Positions 12,100 to 23,043 of a stretch of 64,000 nt of DNA are shown piece after piece. Under the pieces are notes generated by a model, which saw only the letters and a list, made by a program, of their open reading frames with translations, did no database searches and was not told the DNA's origin. The position numbers and the translations under genes are program-made. The stretch's first letter is position 1, and the number at the start of each line of letters is the position of its first letter. The stretch covers positions 1 to 64,000 of the forward strand of contig JAKSZP010018562.1 of NCBI GenBank assembly GCA_022478985.1, in the 5' to 3' direction. The stretch comes from Massospora cicadina. Taxonomy: Eukaryota; Entomophthoromycota; Entomophthoromycetes; Entomophthorales; Entomophthoraceae.

Positions 12100-14132
12100 T
12101 TACTTTTTTATCATCTTCTTTCTTCTTAAAACAGCGGTCTTTGGTGTGGAAATATTAGTGACAATATTTAAATTGATTTACCTGAGAGTTTTCAGATACT
12201 GCATAACTTTAGGATGACTCAGTTTCAGAGAGTCATAGATTTGGGGGTCTCCAGTGAATTGAGGTGGAAATTCCAACAAAGCCTCCTTTAGTCAATGCTA
12301 CTTCTGAAGTTCTTCTTCACACTGATATGTTAGACTTGCAACTGAGTTTTGGAAGAGAAAGTGGACATAATGGTGGTAAGCGTATCGCTTAGATTTAACT
12401 GACCACAGGCCATCAAAGTCTGAGCCTCCAGATAGAACCAGTGCATTAAATCCTTAATGGTCTCATTTCAAAGGGTTGTATTCTCATAGAAACCTGATTT
12501 TAAGAGAAGCAGGTTTGATTACTACCAAATTCCTTTAGAAAAGCCTCTTTGACTTGAGACCATGTAGTACATGTCATCAGATGGGGAAACATAATAACTG
12601 TGCTAAAAGGGCAAGAAATTTTGCAAATAATTCCATATTTCTGAGGGCCATTGCCTCACCTAGAGCTTTCTTGTATAATTAAAGAAAAGAAATAAACTTT
12701 CTTCCCCAGGAGAATACTCATCCTTAAATATCAGTTTAAAACGTATAGGAGCATTAGATGTTAAGCCATGAACCCCAGGCTGCTCCAGTTGGGTGGAGAT
12801 GCAAGATTTAGCGTTAGAGGCTTGGGAGGAATATTGCGGGTGCAAGTTGGCGACATCAGCAGAGCAAATTTAGTAATATGATGATTCAACTCAAAATAGA
12901 CCACTTTAGCATCTAATCTTCAGGTTAATTCAAGAAGTTTTCTCCTGTTGAGCATGGTATTTAAGCTCCAAGGAATCAGTCTAGTTTATAGCATATTCCT
13001 CTTAGATTCACACGCTTGTAACAAATTATCAGTATCTTTAGCCCAATTGCCCAGGTTATTCAACTCATTGGATAAATATTGAGGTGACAAGAGGGGGTAA
13101 ATAAGTGTCCCATCTGGAGTCAAGTTACACTCCCTGGCTACTTTGTGAAATTGCACTCGCAACCATTCAATCTTGTCAGAGAGAAAACTAGAATAAGGAT
13201 CAGATGGATAATCAGAGCCTACGGAGCTAGTGTATTGGAGGAGCCATGGAGGCCCAGGAGGGATGGGAGATCCAGGCGGCCCTACTAGACCAGTAGGTCC
13301 ACATGGGCCGGGTGGTTCAACTAATCCAGAAAGTTCAGCTGACCCTCAAGGTCCCATAGGCCCATTGGGCTCATTAGATCCAGGGGGAACTACTGGACCA
13401 GGATGACCTTAAACCCCAGGTGAACCATAGTTACAGGTGGTTCCTCCACTTGGCTAACTCAAATTTAAAATTCAGAGAATAGTTGCTCCAATTGGTTGAG
13501 GCGATTTCTAATTTCCTTTTCCACCAACTGACTTTGGCCGGAGAGGCGGATAAGGTTATCTATCCACTCAACTTGAAGGTCAAGAACTTATTTCATTAAC
13601 TGAGTGCCAAGAAGCTAGATATTCTATGATCAAGTTGAGTGATTTGCTAATTTTACATCATTAAGAAAATTATGGTTACTAATAATTGCATCAATATTAT
13701 CCTGACTAAAGTTGGAGGCAGAATTGAATACTCAGAAACATATTGTTCAAGTATAGAAGTCCTTTCAATAAAATTGAATATCCCCTGATTATGTATTCCC
13801 ACTACTTGAAATAAATGGTACAATGTAGGGTGTTTAAAATGGCTTAAATATAGCCTGGTACTAAGTTTAAGGCATTTGAGAGGTTTGTATAAGTCCCTCA
13901 TTGTGGAGGGAACAGCACTGGCTGAGACCAAGTAGAACAGATTCAGGAAAAAGGACCCTATTGAGTATTTTCTAGATGGTGTCTTGTAAGAATCAGGCTG
14001 CGTTTGAAAATTTGTAGTGAAACTTAAGTTGAGACCATTAATCTCTAATTGGCACAGAATTCTAACTAGACGGCGCCCTTGGGATTTAGGTCCTAGTGGA
14101 ATGAACCCAGCGCAAAATACTACCCTGTTCAT
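12100..14132 (-). pseudogene. Element B: Gag relic with coiled coil and collagen-like tract
   Basis: Minus-strand Gag in several frames. N-terminal open frame 13,653-14,132 contains VPSTMRDLYK, matched in element A. Next comes a coiled-coil-like segment at about 13,460-13,570 (regular Leu, with QLVEKEIRNRLNQLEQLF), then a collagen-like tract at 13,230-13,430 rich in GPxGP and PPG triplets, then a stop-free segment at about 12,960-13,245 containing VARECNLTPDGTLIYPLL. The capsid-like motif FKDEYSPGEE lies in 12,660-12,845. Near 12,135-12,175 a zinc-knuckle remnant keeps HTKDRC but has a stop inside. A collagen-like stretch in a retrotransposon Gag is unusual; I infer a multimerisation or linker role but cannot show it. 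Confidence 0.7.
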
Positions 14133-14210
14133 GGTCCTGAGACTCTTCAGTCAAAAAAGGAAGTTCCATCATAATGAAAAACGTTTTCACTAGTGCATAA
14201 CTTAAAGTGT

Positions 14211-14228
14211 CCCCTGTTGTAAGCACCA
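14211..14228 (-). other. Primer-binding site of element B
   Basis: On the minus strand TGGTGCTTACAACAGGGG begins one base after the 5' LTR. It differs from the E2 site (TGGTGCTCACTACAGGGG) at two positions. It fits annealing of a tRNA 3' end in CCA. Confidence 0.75.
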
Positions 14229-14229
14229 C

Positions 14230-14587
14230 TTTTTGAGCTTTTGTATTACACACTTCAAATAATGGCAACTATTATCTTGAAGCTACTTTGGTGGAAACTC
14301 CAGAAATTAAAGAATTGAATAAAATTACAAGAAGTGTTTGCTCATGAATTGACTTAATTTTTATTATTAAAAAGATTTAATATGATAGATTTTTCAGAAG
14401 CTCACCTTTAATCTGATTTTTTCAATTTATAAGAGATTAAATCTTCAGAGATTACATGATCAGGATAAGCATGATCATAATTAGAAGACTTGATGAGACT
14501 GAATTCAATAAGTTTCCCCCAGTGACCAATGGAGGAATATTTGGGGTATTGGATTTGGGAATGGAAGAATATGGCGAAATCCCAACA
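14230..14587 (-). repeat. 5' LTR of element B
   Basis: Partner of 8,100-8,456, about 358 bp. In element sense it starts TGTTGGGATT and runs to the PBS. It would carry the promoter and polyadenylation signal; TTAATTTTTATTATTAAAAAG (about 14,342-14,362) is the most AT-rich conserved part. Confidence 0.8.
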
Positions 14588-16549
14588 CCTGGGTAACAAT
14601 AAACTGCAAAACAAGTTGTAAACAAGTAACAAGTCAAATATAAAAGGAAAAAACAGGGATTGATCACGTCATAGTATTTTAAGATGGCAAATCAAATTTA
14701 ATCACCTGAACTTACCAGAACTGTTAAAGGAATAGCGCAATAAATTTTGCAATAAAAGAATAGCTATAAGATGGTATAAACCTTCTATCTTCTGGTCTTT
14801 AATTAGAAATCAGCGTTTGAAACATGTAAAAATGGTATCTAAATTAGAGTTATATTTATAATATCATTTCCAGAGTAAGTCTTACACCCCATTGTCCAGT
14901 TACATAGCCTATCACCCTAGTAAAAATAGGATAAATTACAGTTTATCTTATACAATAAAACTTTTTCACTTTAAATTTCCCTTTTATCTATTCCATACTG
15001 AATTTTCCACTTGCTATTATGATATGAGAAGTATGGAGGGGCCTCCCATATAATTTCATGCTATGATAAAATCTTGGCAAAGAGGTTGTCTGTAAGGGAT
15101 GCCAAGGAAGCTAGAGCGCAGATTCACCCAAGAGCCCATCAACCATTTTCCACCAAAGACAAAACCAAAATACTCTCTAATGACAACTATCCCTTTAATT
15201 CATATTCAAAGATGTGATTCCGATTTTGGATCTTTCTGTGGGTGCTGAAGCATCCCAGTCTAGAGCCCAGTTTTCTCTTGACAGGTTGTTATTTTAACAA
15301 AGTTACCATAAAACTGTTATGTTGTGTTTCCAGGTCCTAGAGGTTAAGGAATTACACTAACTACCAAACCTTAATTTCTCAATTCAACCTCCCCTGACAC
15401 AAGGGTTGTGGGAGCACCTGTTGTCATCCATCACCAACCTTTTTCTTCTCAGATTTCACCTCTGCTTGCGGCTACTCAATGGAAAACTTAAACAGGAGTT
15501 GCACCAATAGAATCTTTTCTATTACCCAGCTTCTGGTCTTGTGAATTATAATAAATCATTTCCCTCACCCACGTCTTTACCTATAATAATCTCACACTAA
15601 ATAGCCTGTGGTTGACAACTATACTTTGGATCTTACTAACGAGCATTTAGGAAAAGTGACTATACCTTTAGAACTAGTATTATCTCATTACTACCTGGAA
15701 AATATTATTGGTAGTCAAAGTTAAAGCTTTTCGCCATATGAACCTTGTTAATGAGAATATGTTAGTAATTCATCCCTCAACTGACCCCTCAGATCCACAC
15801 TATGTACTTATATTATATGTTTGGGCTGCAATGCCCTCTCAGTTTGTAAATAAGACGCAGAAAGCACCTGGTAATTCCTCCTGTTATTACCTCTGGACTA
15901 ATTTTATTCCGTCAAAGAAACATATAATGACTGGGGATAAGTCTGGGTGTTTTTATTTTACAGTATGGAAATGTAAGGTATCAATCAATGTTTGTTGGAA
16001 ACTGGTATTACAGGGAACTTTTATTGATCTGAAGGTAGTGAAGGCCTTACATCTTAATTCACAACAGGTTCACTGGCTATGGTTTCTTCATGTTTTACCA
16101 TAATCAAGATCCCCCCTTAATGCCACTCCAGTTTTTGGCCAACAAACACGAGTTTATGGCCAACTTTAATCTACCTCCTAGTTGTTATATACAATGATCC
16201 TTGGGGTCAGTTGATGGCGTTGCCAATATTAAACATCAACATTTTTAAGGAACGTGCCAGCTTTTAACACGAACTTTTATTCTAATATATTTCCCTTCTC
16301 CCAACGTTGACAACTAGGAATGAATATTAGAAATGGTAAAAACTCCTCTAAATAATTAATTATGCCCTACCTACTATGCCACAGATCCTTGAGCTCTTTA
16401 TATCTGTTTGTTTTATTTGGCAGTGCTAATCATTTACAAAGCCTTTTTAAAATTAATCCAAATTTTCCAGTTGACAAATAACCTTATTAAATCAACATAA
16501 TTTGTATCCAAACATGCTAAAGAGAAACTAAGCTTAAAAAATGGATAGA
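14588..16549. other. Unassigned region between elements B and A
   Basis: Flank shared by B (left) and A (right). It is less AT-rich than the left edge. A readable plus-strand stretch at about 15,060-15,190 (KILAKRL, then RDAKEARAQI) and an open frame at 15,708-16,103 suggest former coding sequence, but neither matches a family I know. By position it could be an internal part of element I, into which A appears to have inserted. A run of Cs at 16,115-16,120 is isolated. Confidence 0.35.
15708..16103 (+). pseudogene. Unrecognised 131-codon open frame
   Basis: Open for 131 codons from a TTG (no ATG at the start). Composition is not the Phe/Leu/Lys-heavy pattern of random AT-rich DNA: it has several Trp, Cys, His and Pro residues and the segment PSTDPSDPHYVLI. 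I recognise no domain, signal peptide or membrane segment. It could be a decayed exon of a host gene or part of element I. Neighbouring DNA on both sides is retrotransposon. Without an ATG or a homologue I would not call it a working gene. Confidence 0.2.
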
Positions 16550-17043
16550 TGTTTTCAGGATTTGAGAGGATAAGCGAGCTAAGATCCCTACTTCTGAATT
16601 AAACTTTGACAACTTAACTTTTGAGCCATCACAAAAGAACCTGTCCCTGAAGGCACCAATAGGAACTCCAATCAAGAAGCTTCACGCGCATAAAAATGAT
16701 GGAGATGCCTTTATAAAAGTTACCCCACTTTTTGAACCTAAAGAGACGCAACCCTTATCATTGCAGTCATGAGGACAAAGCAAAACAATGAGGGTGCCAA
16801 CCAAGCAGTCAATCTAGAAGAATATAAAAGATCCTGATTGTACAGGGCCATAGAGTTCCCCTAGGCACTACGTCCCCACACATCTTATAAAATATTGACA
16901 CTTTCTAGCTCATTAAAGTAGTCTAATTCGCACAATCAATTCACCTTCATTGACATCTCTGCTAAATTACAGCTTTATACTCATTTTTGAACTTTTTCTA
17001 TAGTCAAGAAAAGTGTTACGCTAAGATAAGTGATGATCTCTAC
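16550..17043 (+). repeat. 5' LTR of element A
   Basis: Begins TGTTTTCAGGA (compare TGTTGTCAGGA at 54,810) and shares GATGGAGATGCCTT, TTGCAGTCATGAGG-like and CTAAATTACAG-like blocks in the same order and spacing as the 3' LTR. Ends just before the PBS at 17,044. It is clearly diverged from its partner, marking A as one of the oldest insertions here. Confidence 0.7.
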
Positions 17044-17061
17044 TGGGGGCTCTGAGCTGTC
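17044..17061 (+). other. Degraded primer-binding site of element A
   Basis: TGGGGGCTCTGAGCTGTC directly follows the LTR; it keeps TGG and GCTC of the shared PBS. About 15 bases downstream GTGAAAACGT matches element B's leader (AGTGAAAACGT), which supports the alignment of the two leaders. Confidence 0.45.
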
Positions 17062-17098
17062 TAAGTGAAAACGTCTATCCTGAAAAATGGAGAATAAT

Positions 17099-17546
17099 AG
17101 TTTTCATTTTGGTGGTATTTAATATATACGCCAGCAGGTTTTTTGCACAGGGTTAACCCACTGAGCAATAGGGACCAACAATATAATGATCACTGCCCTC
17201 AAATCAGCAGAATAACTTTAAATTATAAAGCACTCGCTCCCACAACCTCTTTTATTAGTATATTAATAATACCGCGGATTCCTCTTATTACGCTACCTTT
17301 CTCTATCAAAAACCTACCTTTTCTCAATTGTCTCATCCTGCTTATATAATACAATTTTGGATGATATTACTTACATGGCTTAGTAACTCAATTCACCATA
17401 TCTCATTGGTTTCATCAATCAACAATCTAATACCACCTCATTTTTGAAGCGCTTCAACTACCATCACCAGTTCAGTTCCATCAGATTCCATTCATTTCGC
17501 CATATTGCCATAGGGCTTATCATCCAGTAATATTGGAATCGCGACA
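17099..17546 (-). repeat. 3' LTR of element D
   Basis: Matches 22,435-22,888 along its whole length, including TTTTTTGCACAGGGTTAACC and ATTACTTACATGGCTTAG. It ends GCGACA and is followed by the polypurine tract (17,547-17,562, read on the minus strand). Many of the differences from the partner are CpG positions changed to TpG or CpA. Confidence 0.9.
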
Positions 17547-17592
17547 TTACCCCCTCCTTGACTGGATGATGAGGCTCCTATTGCTTATAAGC

Positions 17593-18600
17593 TCAGAGGA
17601 ATTTCGCATGCACTTGGTTAATGATCCACCCGCTAATGGGGTCCTTAATATTATATGCATTGACCCCAGTTTTCTCAATGACTTTAAATGGACTAATCCA
17701 TATACTAGCCAGTTTGTGTTTCCAGCCAAACCTATGTTGATCATGGAATAGGACCATGTCTTTATCTTTGAACTGTGCTAGGTCACTCCATTGTACCTGA
17801 TTGGCAGCCTGGCTTTTGATTCTCTTAGCTAAGCTGAACGAATACACTTTGGTTTGCAATTTAATCAGAGTATTCATTAGGGTGGTCAAAGAGCACTGCA
17901 GATCCATTCCGCTGGTGTCCTCCACACAAGCATATAGGAGCGCAGGCAACGCGGGGTGCCATCCATAAAGCAATTGTAATGGGCCTTTTATTGTGGCAGA
18001 ATGGTAGCTAATGTTGTAGGCAAACACTGCAGTGGAAAGGAGGGTACTCCAATCCGGAGGGCCTATCATTAACTAACTTCCGGAGGATGTTCACCAGGGT
18101 CTCATTAGCCCATTCAACCATTCCGTTGGACTCAGGGTGATACAGAGTTGTTAGAACCCCAAGGATGGCCATCAGCTCATTTAGCTTAGGTAGAATGTGT
18201 GAAGTGAAGTTTGTCCCATTATCAGTAAGGATGAATTGGGGACAACCATGTCGCTGAATTATACACTCCATAACAAACTTGGCCACCGTTAGCACCCCCA
18301 AATTGCATATTGGTCATGCCTCAACCTACTTGGTCAAGTGGTTGATTGCTACCAGGATGTATTTGCACCAGTTTGCCCCTGTTGGCAAGGGACCCACCAC
18401 ATCGTATTTATTGGTGTTCCAGGCGAAGTGCGGCTTCACTAACCTGTAGGAAGTCTTCTGGTGGAACAGCTTTTCTACTTGGCTTTGGTGACAGGAGGAG
18501 ATAGTATCAAGAATATCAAAGTTCATGCTTTCCCAATAATATTGAGGCCACAATAATTCCATGGTTTTACGTACTCCTCCATGCCCAACTGCTCAGTGTG
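17593..18600 (-). pseudogene. Element D: integrase
   Basis: DDE integrase at the C-terminal end of pol, on the minus strand. The N-terminal zinc-binding domain begins GHGGVRKTM near 18,580, but its cysteine pair is damaged (a CHQSQ-like remnant). The core includes YDVVGPLP with the first Asp, ILTDNGTNFTS with the second Asp, and SNGMVEWANETL with the catalytic Glu. The C-terminal part (17,593-18,069) contains WISPFKVIEKTG, corresponding to the GPY/F segment, and no chromodomain follows. The frame changes between 18,069 and 18,008. Integrase joins the cDNA to the host chromosome. Integrase fragments of E1 and F in this window align to it. Confidence 0.85.
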
Positions 18601-18789
18601 CACTCATAATAATAGTTGAGCGGGCGGAAGGACTTGGAATATTCACTGTAGTGTCCCCTATCCACTTATATAATTCCCCATTTTTCTGAAACGTATTGGC
18701 CCTTATTCCGTCCAATACCTTGATGACTGGAAGCGGTTCATCATTGTACTTACCTCTAAGCATCTTATTGAATAGGATATCACTCAGAT

Positions 18790-20320
18790 CTGTGGTAACT
18801 GCAATTGTAGGTAATCTTGATAAACAATCAGCATTCTGGTGTTTTGATCCAGGTTGGTGAAGAATTCAAAAATTGTATGCCTGCAATTTAAGAGCCCATT
18901 GGGCTAGACGCCCTTATGGTTCTTTCAAATTTTGTAACCAACATAGCGAGGCATGATCCATTACAACTTTGAATTTCACCCCATGAAAATACACCCAAAA
19001 TTGCTTATAGGCATAAATCACCACCAAGCACTCCATCTCAGTCATGGTGTAATTGCACTCGTGGCTGTTCAAGCTGTGACTACAGTATGCTACAGGGTGC
19101 TCTTCTCCTTTCTTATCCTTTTGAGATAGGACTGCCCCTACAGCGGAAAGGGATGATCCGTCTGAACAATGAACTCTTTTTGAAATTGGGATAACATAAC
19201 ACCAGAGCACTGGTTAACGCTGTTCAAAGTGTATTGAAAGCACGTTGCTGACGTATTGCTTATCTGACATAGTGTCCTTTCTTAATAACTCAAAGAGTGG
19301 GCCCCTGATACAGCTGAAGTTAGGGATGAAGCACTGATAATATCCAACCATTCCAAAGAAGACCTGTATATCCTGCTTACTGGTGGGTGGAGTCATTTTT
19401 CAAATAGCTTCCACTTTGGCTGGTTGAGGTCTCAGCCCAGTGGCATCAACCACAAACCCCAGGTACTCCAGCTGGTCCTCAAAGAAGTGATATTTCCGGG
19501 GTTTGATCTTGACGTTGGCCTCAGTGAGCTGGCAGAATACAGCTTCTAAATAATTGAGGTGTTCAGAGAAAGTTCATGAGAAAGCATTAATGTTGTCAGG
19601 GTATACAAGGGCACACAACAGTTTTAGGTCCCCATGAATAGTATCCATGGCTCATTGAAATGTAGCTGGGGCATTACACAACCCTTGTGGCATCCAGGTT
19701 GGTTGGAAAAGACCTTTAGATGTGATTACCGCGCACTTTTCCTACTCCGCTGGTGGCAATTCGTTTTTCCAATAACCTGAGATTAGGTCCATAGCTGAGA
19801 AGGACCGAGCTCCCCCTAGCCAATCTGAAGCGTTATCAATCCGTGGTAAGGGATATGAGTCCTTTTTAGTGATGCTGTTGAGCTTTCAATAGTCAATTAA
19901 TACACGGTTGGTGCCATCCTTCTTTTTAACAATCAGAACAGGCGAAGCCCATGGACTTTTTGACGGTTCAAGCATCCCTTGCGCTAATAGCTTGTCAATT
20001 TCCTCAGTTACTACTTCTTCCGCCATCCTTGATCAGCAGATCAGCCTTGACCTGATGGGTGGATGATCTCCAGTGTCCAGCCTATGAACCTCCCGCGCAC
20101 ATCCTAAATCATGGTCGTCAACAGCAAAAATCTCTTTATAGTTTTGAAATAAAGTGATTGCCCTATCCTTCTGTGTTTCTGACAGCCCCATTAATTCGTC
20201 GCGAAATACTACTGCCATTATATTGAGCTGCGGTTTGAAAGGCAGACCAAATTCCTCCAGTGACCCAAAGGCATGAACTGAACTAACCTCCTCAATGGGG
20301 ATAAAGTGCAAGTATGCCAC
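18790..20320 (-). pseudogene. Element D: reverse transcriptase and RNase H
   Basis: Minus-strand RT/RNase H with several in-frame stops. RT entry: LDTGDHPPIRSR, then SPWASPVLIVKKKDGTNR. Motif A is SAMDLISGY (catalytic Asp kept). The YxDD box reads YPDN, so the second Asp is Asn and Leu is Pro. The connection domain contains FFGMVGYYQCFIPNFS (19,214-19,396). RNase H (18,790-19,210) shows the SDGSSLSAVGAVLS start with its Asp, the EMECLVVIYA segment with Glu and a MDHASL segment with Asp, and ends with NADCLSRLP. These domains copy the RNA genome and remove the template. The damaged box makes this copy inactive. Confidence 0.85.
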
Positions 20321-20909
20321 TATTTGGTGGCGGCGAATTTGCAGTGGTCCCGTTTATAAATTTGCAAGCTAAACTTTGACCTCCCCTTGCCCTGGTAATA
20401 TAATACCTAGGGCTAAGTGAGGCTCTAACTGCAACTGCTGATATGACCCAATAACTTCCCCATAGAGTCCATATGGAACTTCTATCACCAAGTCCGTGTT
20501 TACTATAACTTGATGCCCGGATGGAATTGATATAGGTCCAGCAGCTCGGAGTGGAAGCCCTTAATTTTCATAAATCTGTTGTGGAAGGGCCCAGGTTTTG
20601 CCCTTTAACCAATGGTAGCGCACTGGGATTACTTTGTCACTATAAGCTAGATTGGCATTCCCCATATGCACCGGATCATTTGGCACTCCTCTAGAGGTAA
20701 AGTAAATGGGGATCCTCTGATCAATATTTCCAAAGAATGGTCTGTCATATCAATAACAGCCCCATAATGTCACAAGAAGGCGGTTCCAATCAGCAGATCA
20801 TAATGGCTATTTTGTAACACTATAGCTTGGGCTACCACTACAATAGACCAAACTGCAATGGAAGCGCGCTGTATGCTCCCTCAGAGACTGTGTTATCCGC
20901 TCCAGCAGT

Positions 20910-21221
20910 TCAATATACCACCCAATGGTCCACTTCCACTTTTAATGATAATTTGGCCACCAACTTAGTAGAGACTATATTGATAGGGGCACCTGTATCT
21001 AAGATAGCACGGACATGGGTTATAGCTACAACCAGGTCACAGTAAGCACGTTCAGAATAGGATGCATCTTGACTGTTTGTAACAAAGACATTTTTGGCAT
21101 CTCTGTTTTCAAGATAACCCACAATCTCCTTGCAAATACAAGGGTATTGTGTGATAATAGTATTGACTGGACGAGCGAGGCTTACCACTTGCAATAAAGG
21201 GGCATCAGAGGAGGGGTCCAA
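20910..21221 (-). pseudogene. Element D: aspartic protease
   Basis: Retropepsin-type protease on the minus strand. The active site AILDTGAPINIV is intact, with Asp at 20,997-20,999 (residue 75 of the open frame), followed by VSTKLVAKL as in the E1 homologue. It would cut the Gag-Pol polyprotein in the particle. The conserved C-terminal region runs on downstream, towards 20,700, in broken frames. It lies between gag and RT as expected for gypsy. Confidence 0.8.
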
Positions 21222-21401
21222 CTTTTCAGATGAAACTTAATCAAACATCTGGAAAGCATACGGCTCAACCTGCAACTGAGACCCCTCTTCTGCCATAACC
21301 GCAGACTGCCCTTGTTAAAATTTTACACCCCTCCAACCGGCTGCTGATATAAAACTGCCTCATTGTGCAAGGAAACTTCCGCTGAATAATCTAATTTGGG
21401 T

Positions 21402-22395
21402 TCAGGTGAGACGTCTTGGTTTGTTATAGTGGAGATAGAGAGTCCCTTTTTCTACTCGCTCTGACTTTTCCCTGACCATATTGTTCTGGCTGTACACAAG
21501 AGACCAGTTGATTAGGCACCATCGTGCCATATGCCCCTTACTTTTGCATTTAAAACAGCTAACCCCATAGGGCTCATGTCCCTGATTAATGTGATACAAA
21601 CCATGATGAGAGTTAAACTGGAAGTGATCAGCATATACAGGTATAAGGGCGATAGTTGACCCAAGGATGATAAGCAGGTATGGGGTGGATGGTTAACTGC
21701 GGATGATAACCTGAAGAATTCTGCACTGGACTGCTAGTGTTCCCCAAATATGATGATTCAACCGTTGCAGCAGAAGGACTCCACTCAGCATTAGGTGGAG
21801 GGAAGTTGGCAGAGATATGGTGCAAAAACTGAATAAGTTTAAGCAAAGGTACATTTTAATCCAACTGGGTGGCCATAACGTTATGTAACTCACGGTATGG
21901 CTTCACAGCAGAAGTTATAGCAATACACACTTCTGCTTCAGATAAAACTCCAGCCCCAATTAGCATGTGAGCTTCCACTGTAAATCGCTCAGCAAACGCG
22001 GTAAGGGTTTCATCCCGCTGAGACTTAATGGTTAAAAATTCAGCCTTCTGCTGCAACATCTTTGCAGTTCCGCCGAACAACTGTAGTACCATGGCTTTGA
22101 CTTCTTAGTTTATAAGGGAGCTGTTTGGAAGATAATAGACAACTTGATCAGCACTTCCAACATCCAAGGAAGAAATCAATAGTTTTGCTCTTTGTTGATC
22201 TGAGACTCCTTCAGTTGCAATCTCAAATCGCTTAAAGTATCCAAAAATATTCCCATTGTGATCAAATGGGGGCAGCTTATTGAAGTAGACCTCCTGGAGC
22301 AGCTCATCTTGCTTTTTAAGCACAGCATCCAGTGCCAGTTTCAGCTCCACATAGGCAACTTGAGGCAACATGGCTGACAACTGAGTCTTTTTCAT
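21402..22395 (-). pseudogene. Element D: Gag with intact CCHC zinc knuckle
   Basis: Gag starts at an ATG at 22,393-22,395, about 20 bases past the PBS. A helix-rich N-terminal segment (ELKLALDAVLKKQDELLQ) is followed by the capsid-like region with VLQLFGGTAKML, then TLTAFAERFTVEAHML. Two stops (near 22,105 and 21,856) interrupt one frame, then a frameshift leads to a Pro/Ser-rich linker and the zinc knuckle CFKCKSKGHMARWC at 21,516-21,557, with all four ligands present. Gag assembles the particle, and the knuckle binds genomic RNA. The EFG/LFG-type capsid motif groups D with E1, E2 and F and separates it from the collagen-like gags. Confidence 0.8.
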
Positions 22396-22415
22396 ATTAT
22401 AATTGATCAATGAGC

Positions 22416-22433
22416 CCTCTGTAGTGAGCACCA
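22416..22433 (-). other. Primer-binding site of element D
   Basis: Minus strand TGGTGCTCACTACAGAGG, one base from the 5' LTR. It matches the E2 site at all but one of 18 positions. Confidence 0.85.
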
Positions 22434-22434
22434 C

Positions 22435-22888
22435 TGTTGTAATTTTGGCGGTATTCAATATATACGCCAGCGGGGTTTTTTGCACAGGGTTAACCCACTG
22501 AGCAATAGGGACCAACAATATGATGATCGCTGCCCAAGAAATAACAGAATAACTTTAGATAATTATGGAGCACTCGCTCCCACAACCTCTTTTATTAAAA
22601 ATATTAATAATACCGCGGATTCCTCTTATTCTGCTACCTTTCTCTATCAAAAACCTACCTTCCCTAGATTGTCTCATCCTGATTATATGGTAACTTTTTT
22701 GGATGATATTACTTACATGGCTTAGTAACTCAATTCATCATATCTCATTGGTTTCATCAATCAACAATCCAATATCACCTCATTTTGAAGCGCTTTCAAC
22801 TACCATAACCAGTTTGATTCCAGCGGATTCCATTCATTTCGTCATATTGCCGTAGGGCTTATTGTACAGTCATATTGGAAGCGTGACA
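22435..22888 (-). repeat. 5' LTR of element D
   Basis: 454 bp; in element sense TGTCACGC...ACAACA. It keeps more CpG than its 3' partner (for example GGCGG here against GGTGG, and GATCGCTG against GATCACTG). Confidence 0.9.
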
Positions 22889-23043
22889 ATAGCTAATAAG
22901 AAAGCCAACCTGCTGATCTGTCAAGAAGTTTAACTCAATAGATTAACACCTTTCAGTATGGATTAACATCCATAACGCATGAAAGCTTTGAGTTTTAGTC
23001 TTTTTTCTAGTTTTACCTACCATCCATTGACACTGATCAGTAT

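Larger units (their letters stand above)
8100..14587 (-). mobile_element. Element B: decayed Ty3/gypsy LTR retrotransposon
   Basis: Complete but inactive gypsy element read on the minus strand: 5' LTR (14,230-14,587), PBS (14,211-14,228), gag, protease, RT, RNase H, integrase, 3' LTR (about 8,100-8,456). The protease-RT-RNase H-integrase order defines Ty3/gypsy. Gag belongs to the collagen-like group shared with A and the 2.4-kb relic. Stops and frame changes occur throughout, and the protease active-site Asp and one catalytic RT Asp are lost. The LTRs match along their whole length but with many substitutions, so it is an old insertion. I see no clear target duplication. Confidence 0.85.
17099..22888 (-). 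mobile_element. Element D: near-complete gypsy retrotransposon in A's leader
   Basis: 5.8-kb minus-strand element with LTRs of 448 and 454 bp (roughly 90% alike by eye), PBS, gag with intact CCHC, protease with intact DTG, RT, RNase H and integrase, and PPT (GTCAAGGAGGGGGTAA next to the 3' LTR). The flanks share ATAG (17,097-17,100 and 22,889-22,892), a probable target duplication. It lies about 55 bp downstream of A's LTR. Stops and frameshifts break the frames, and the RT box is damaged (YPDN). It is the best-preserved reference for the D/E1/E2/F group. Confidence 0.9.
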
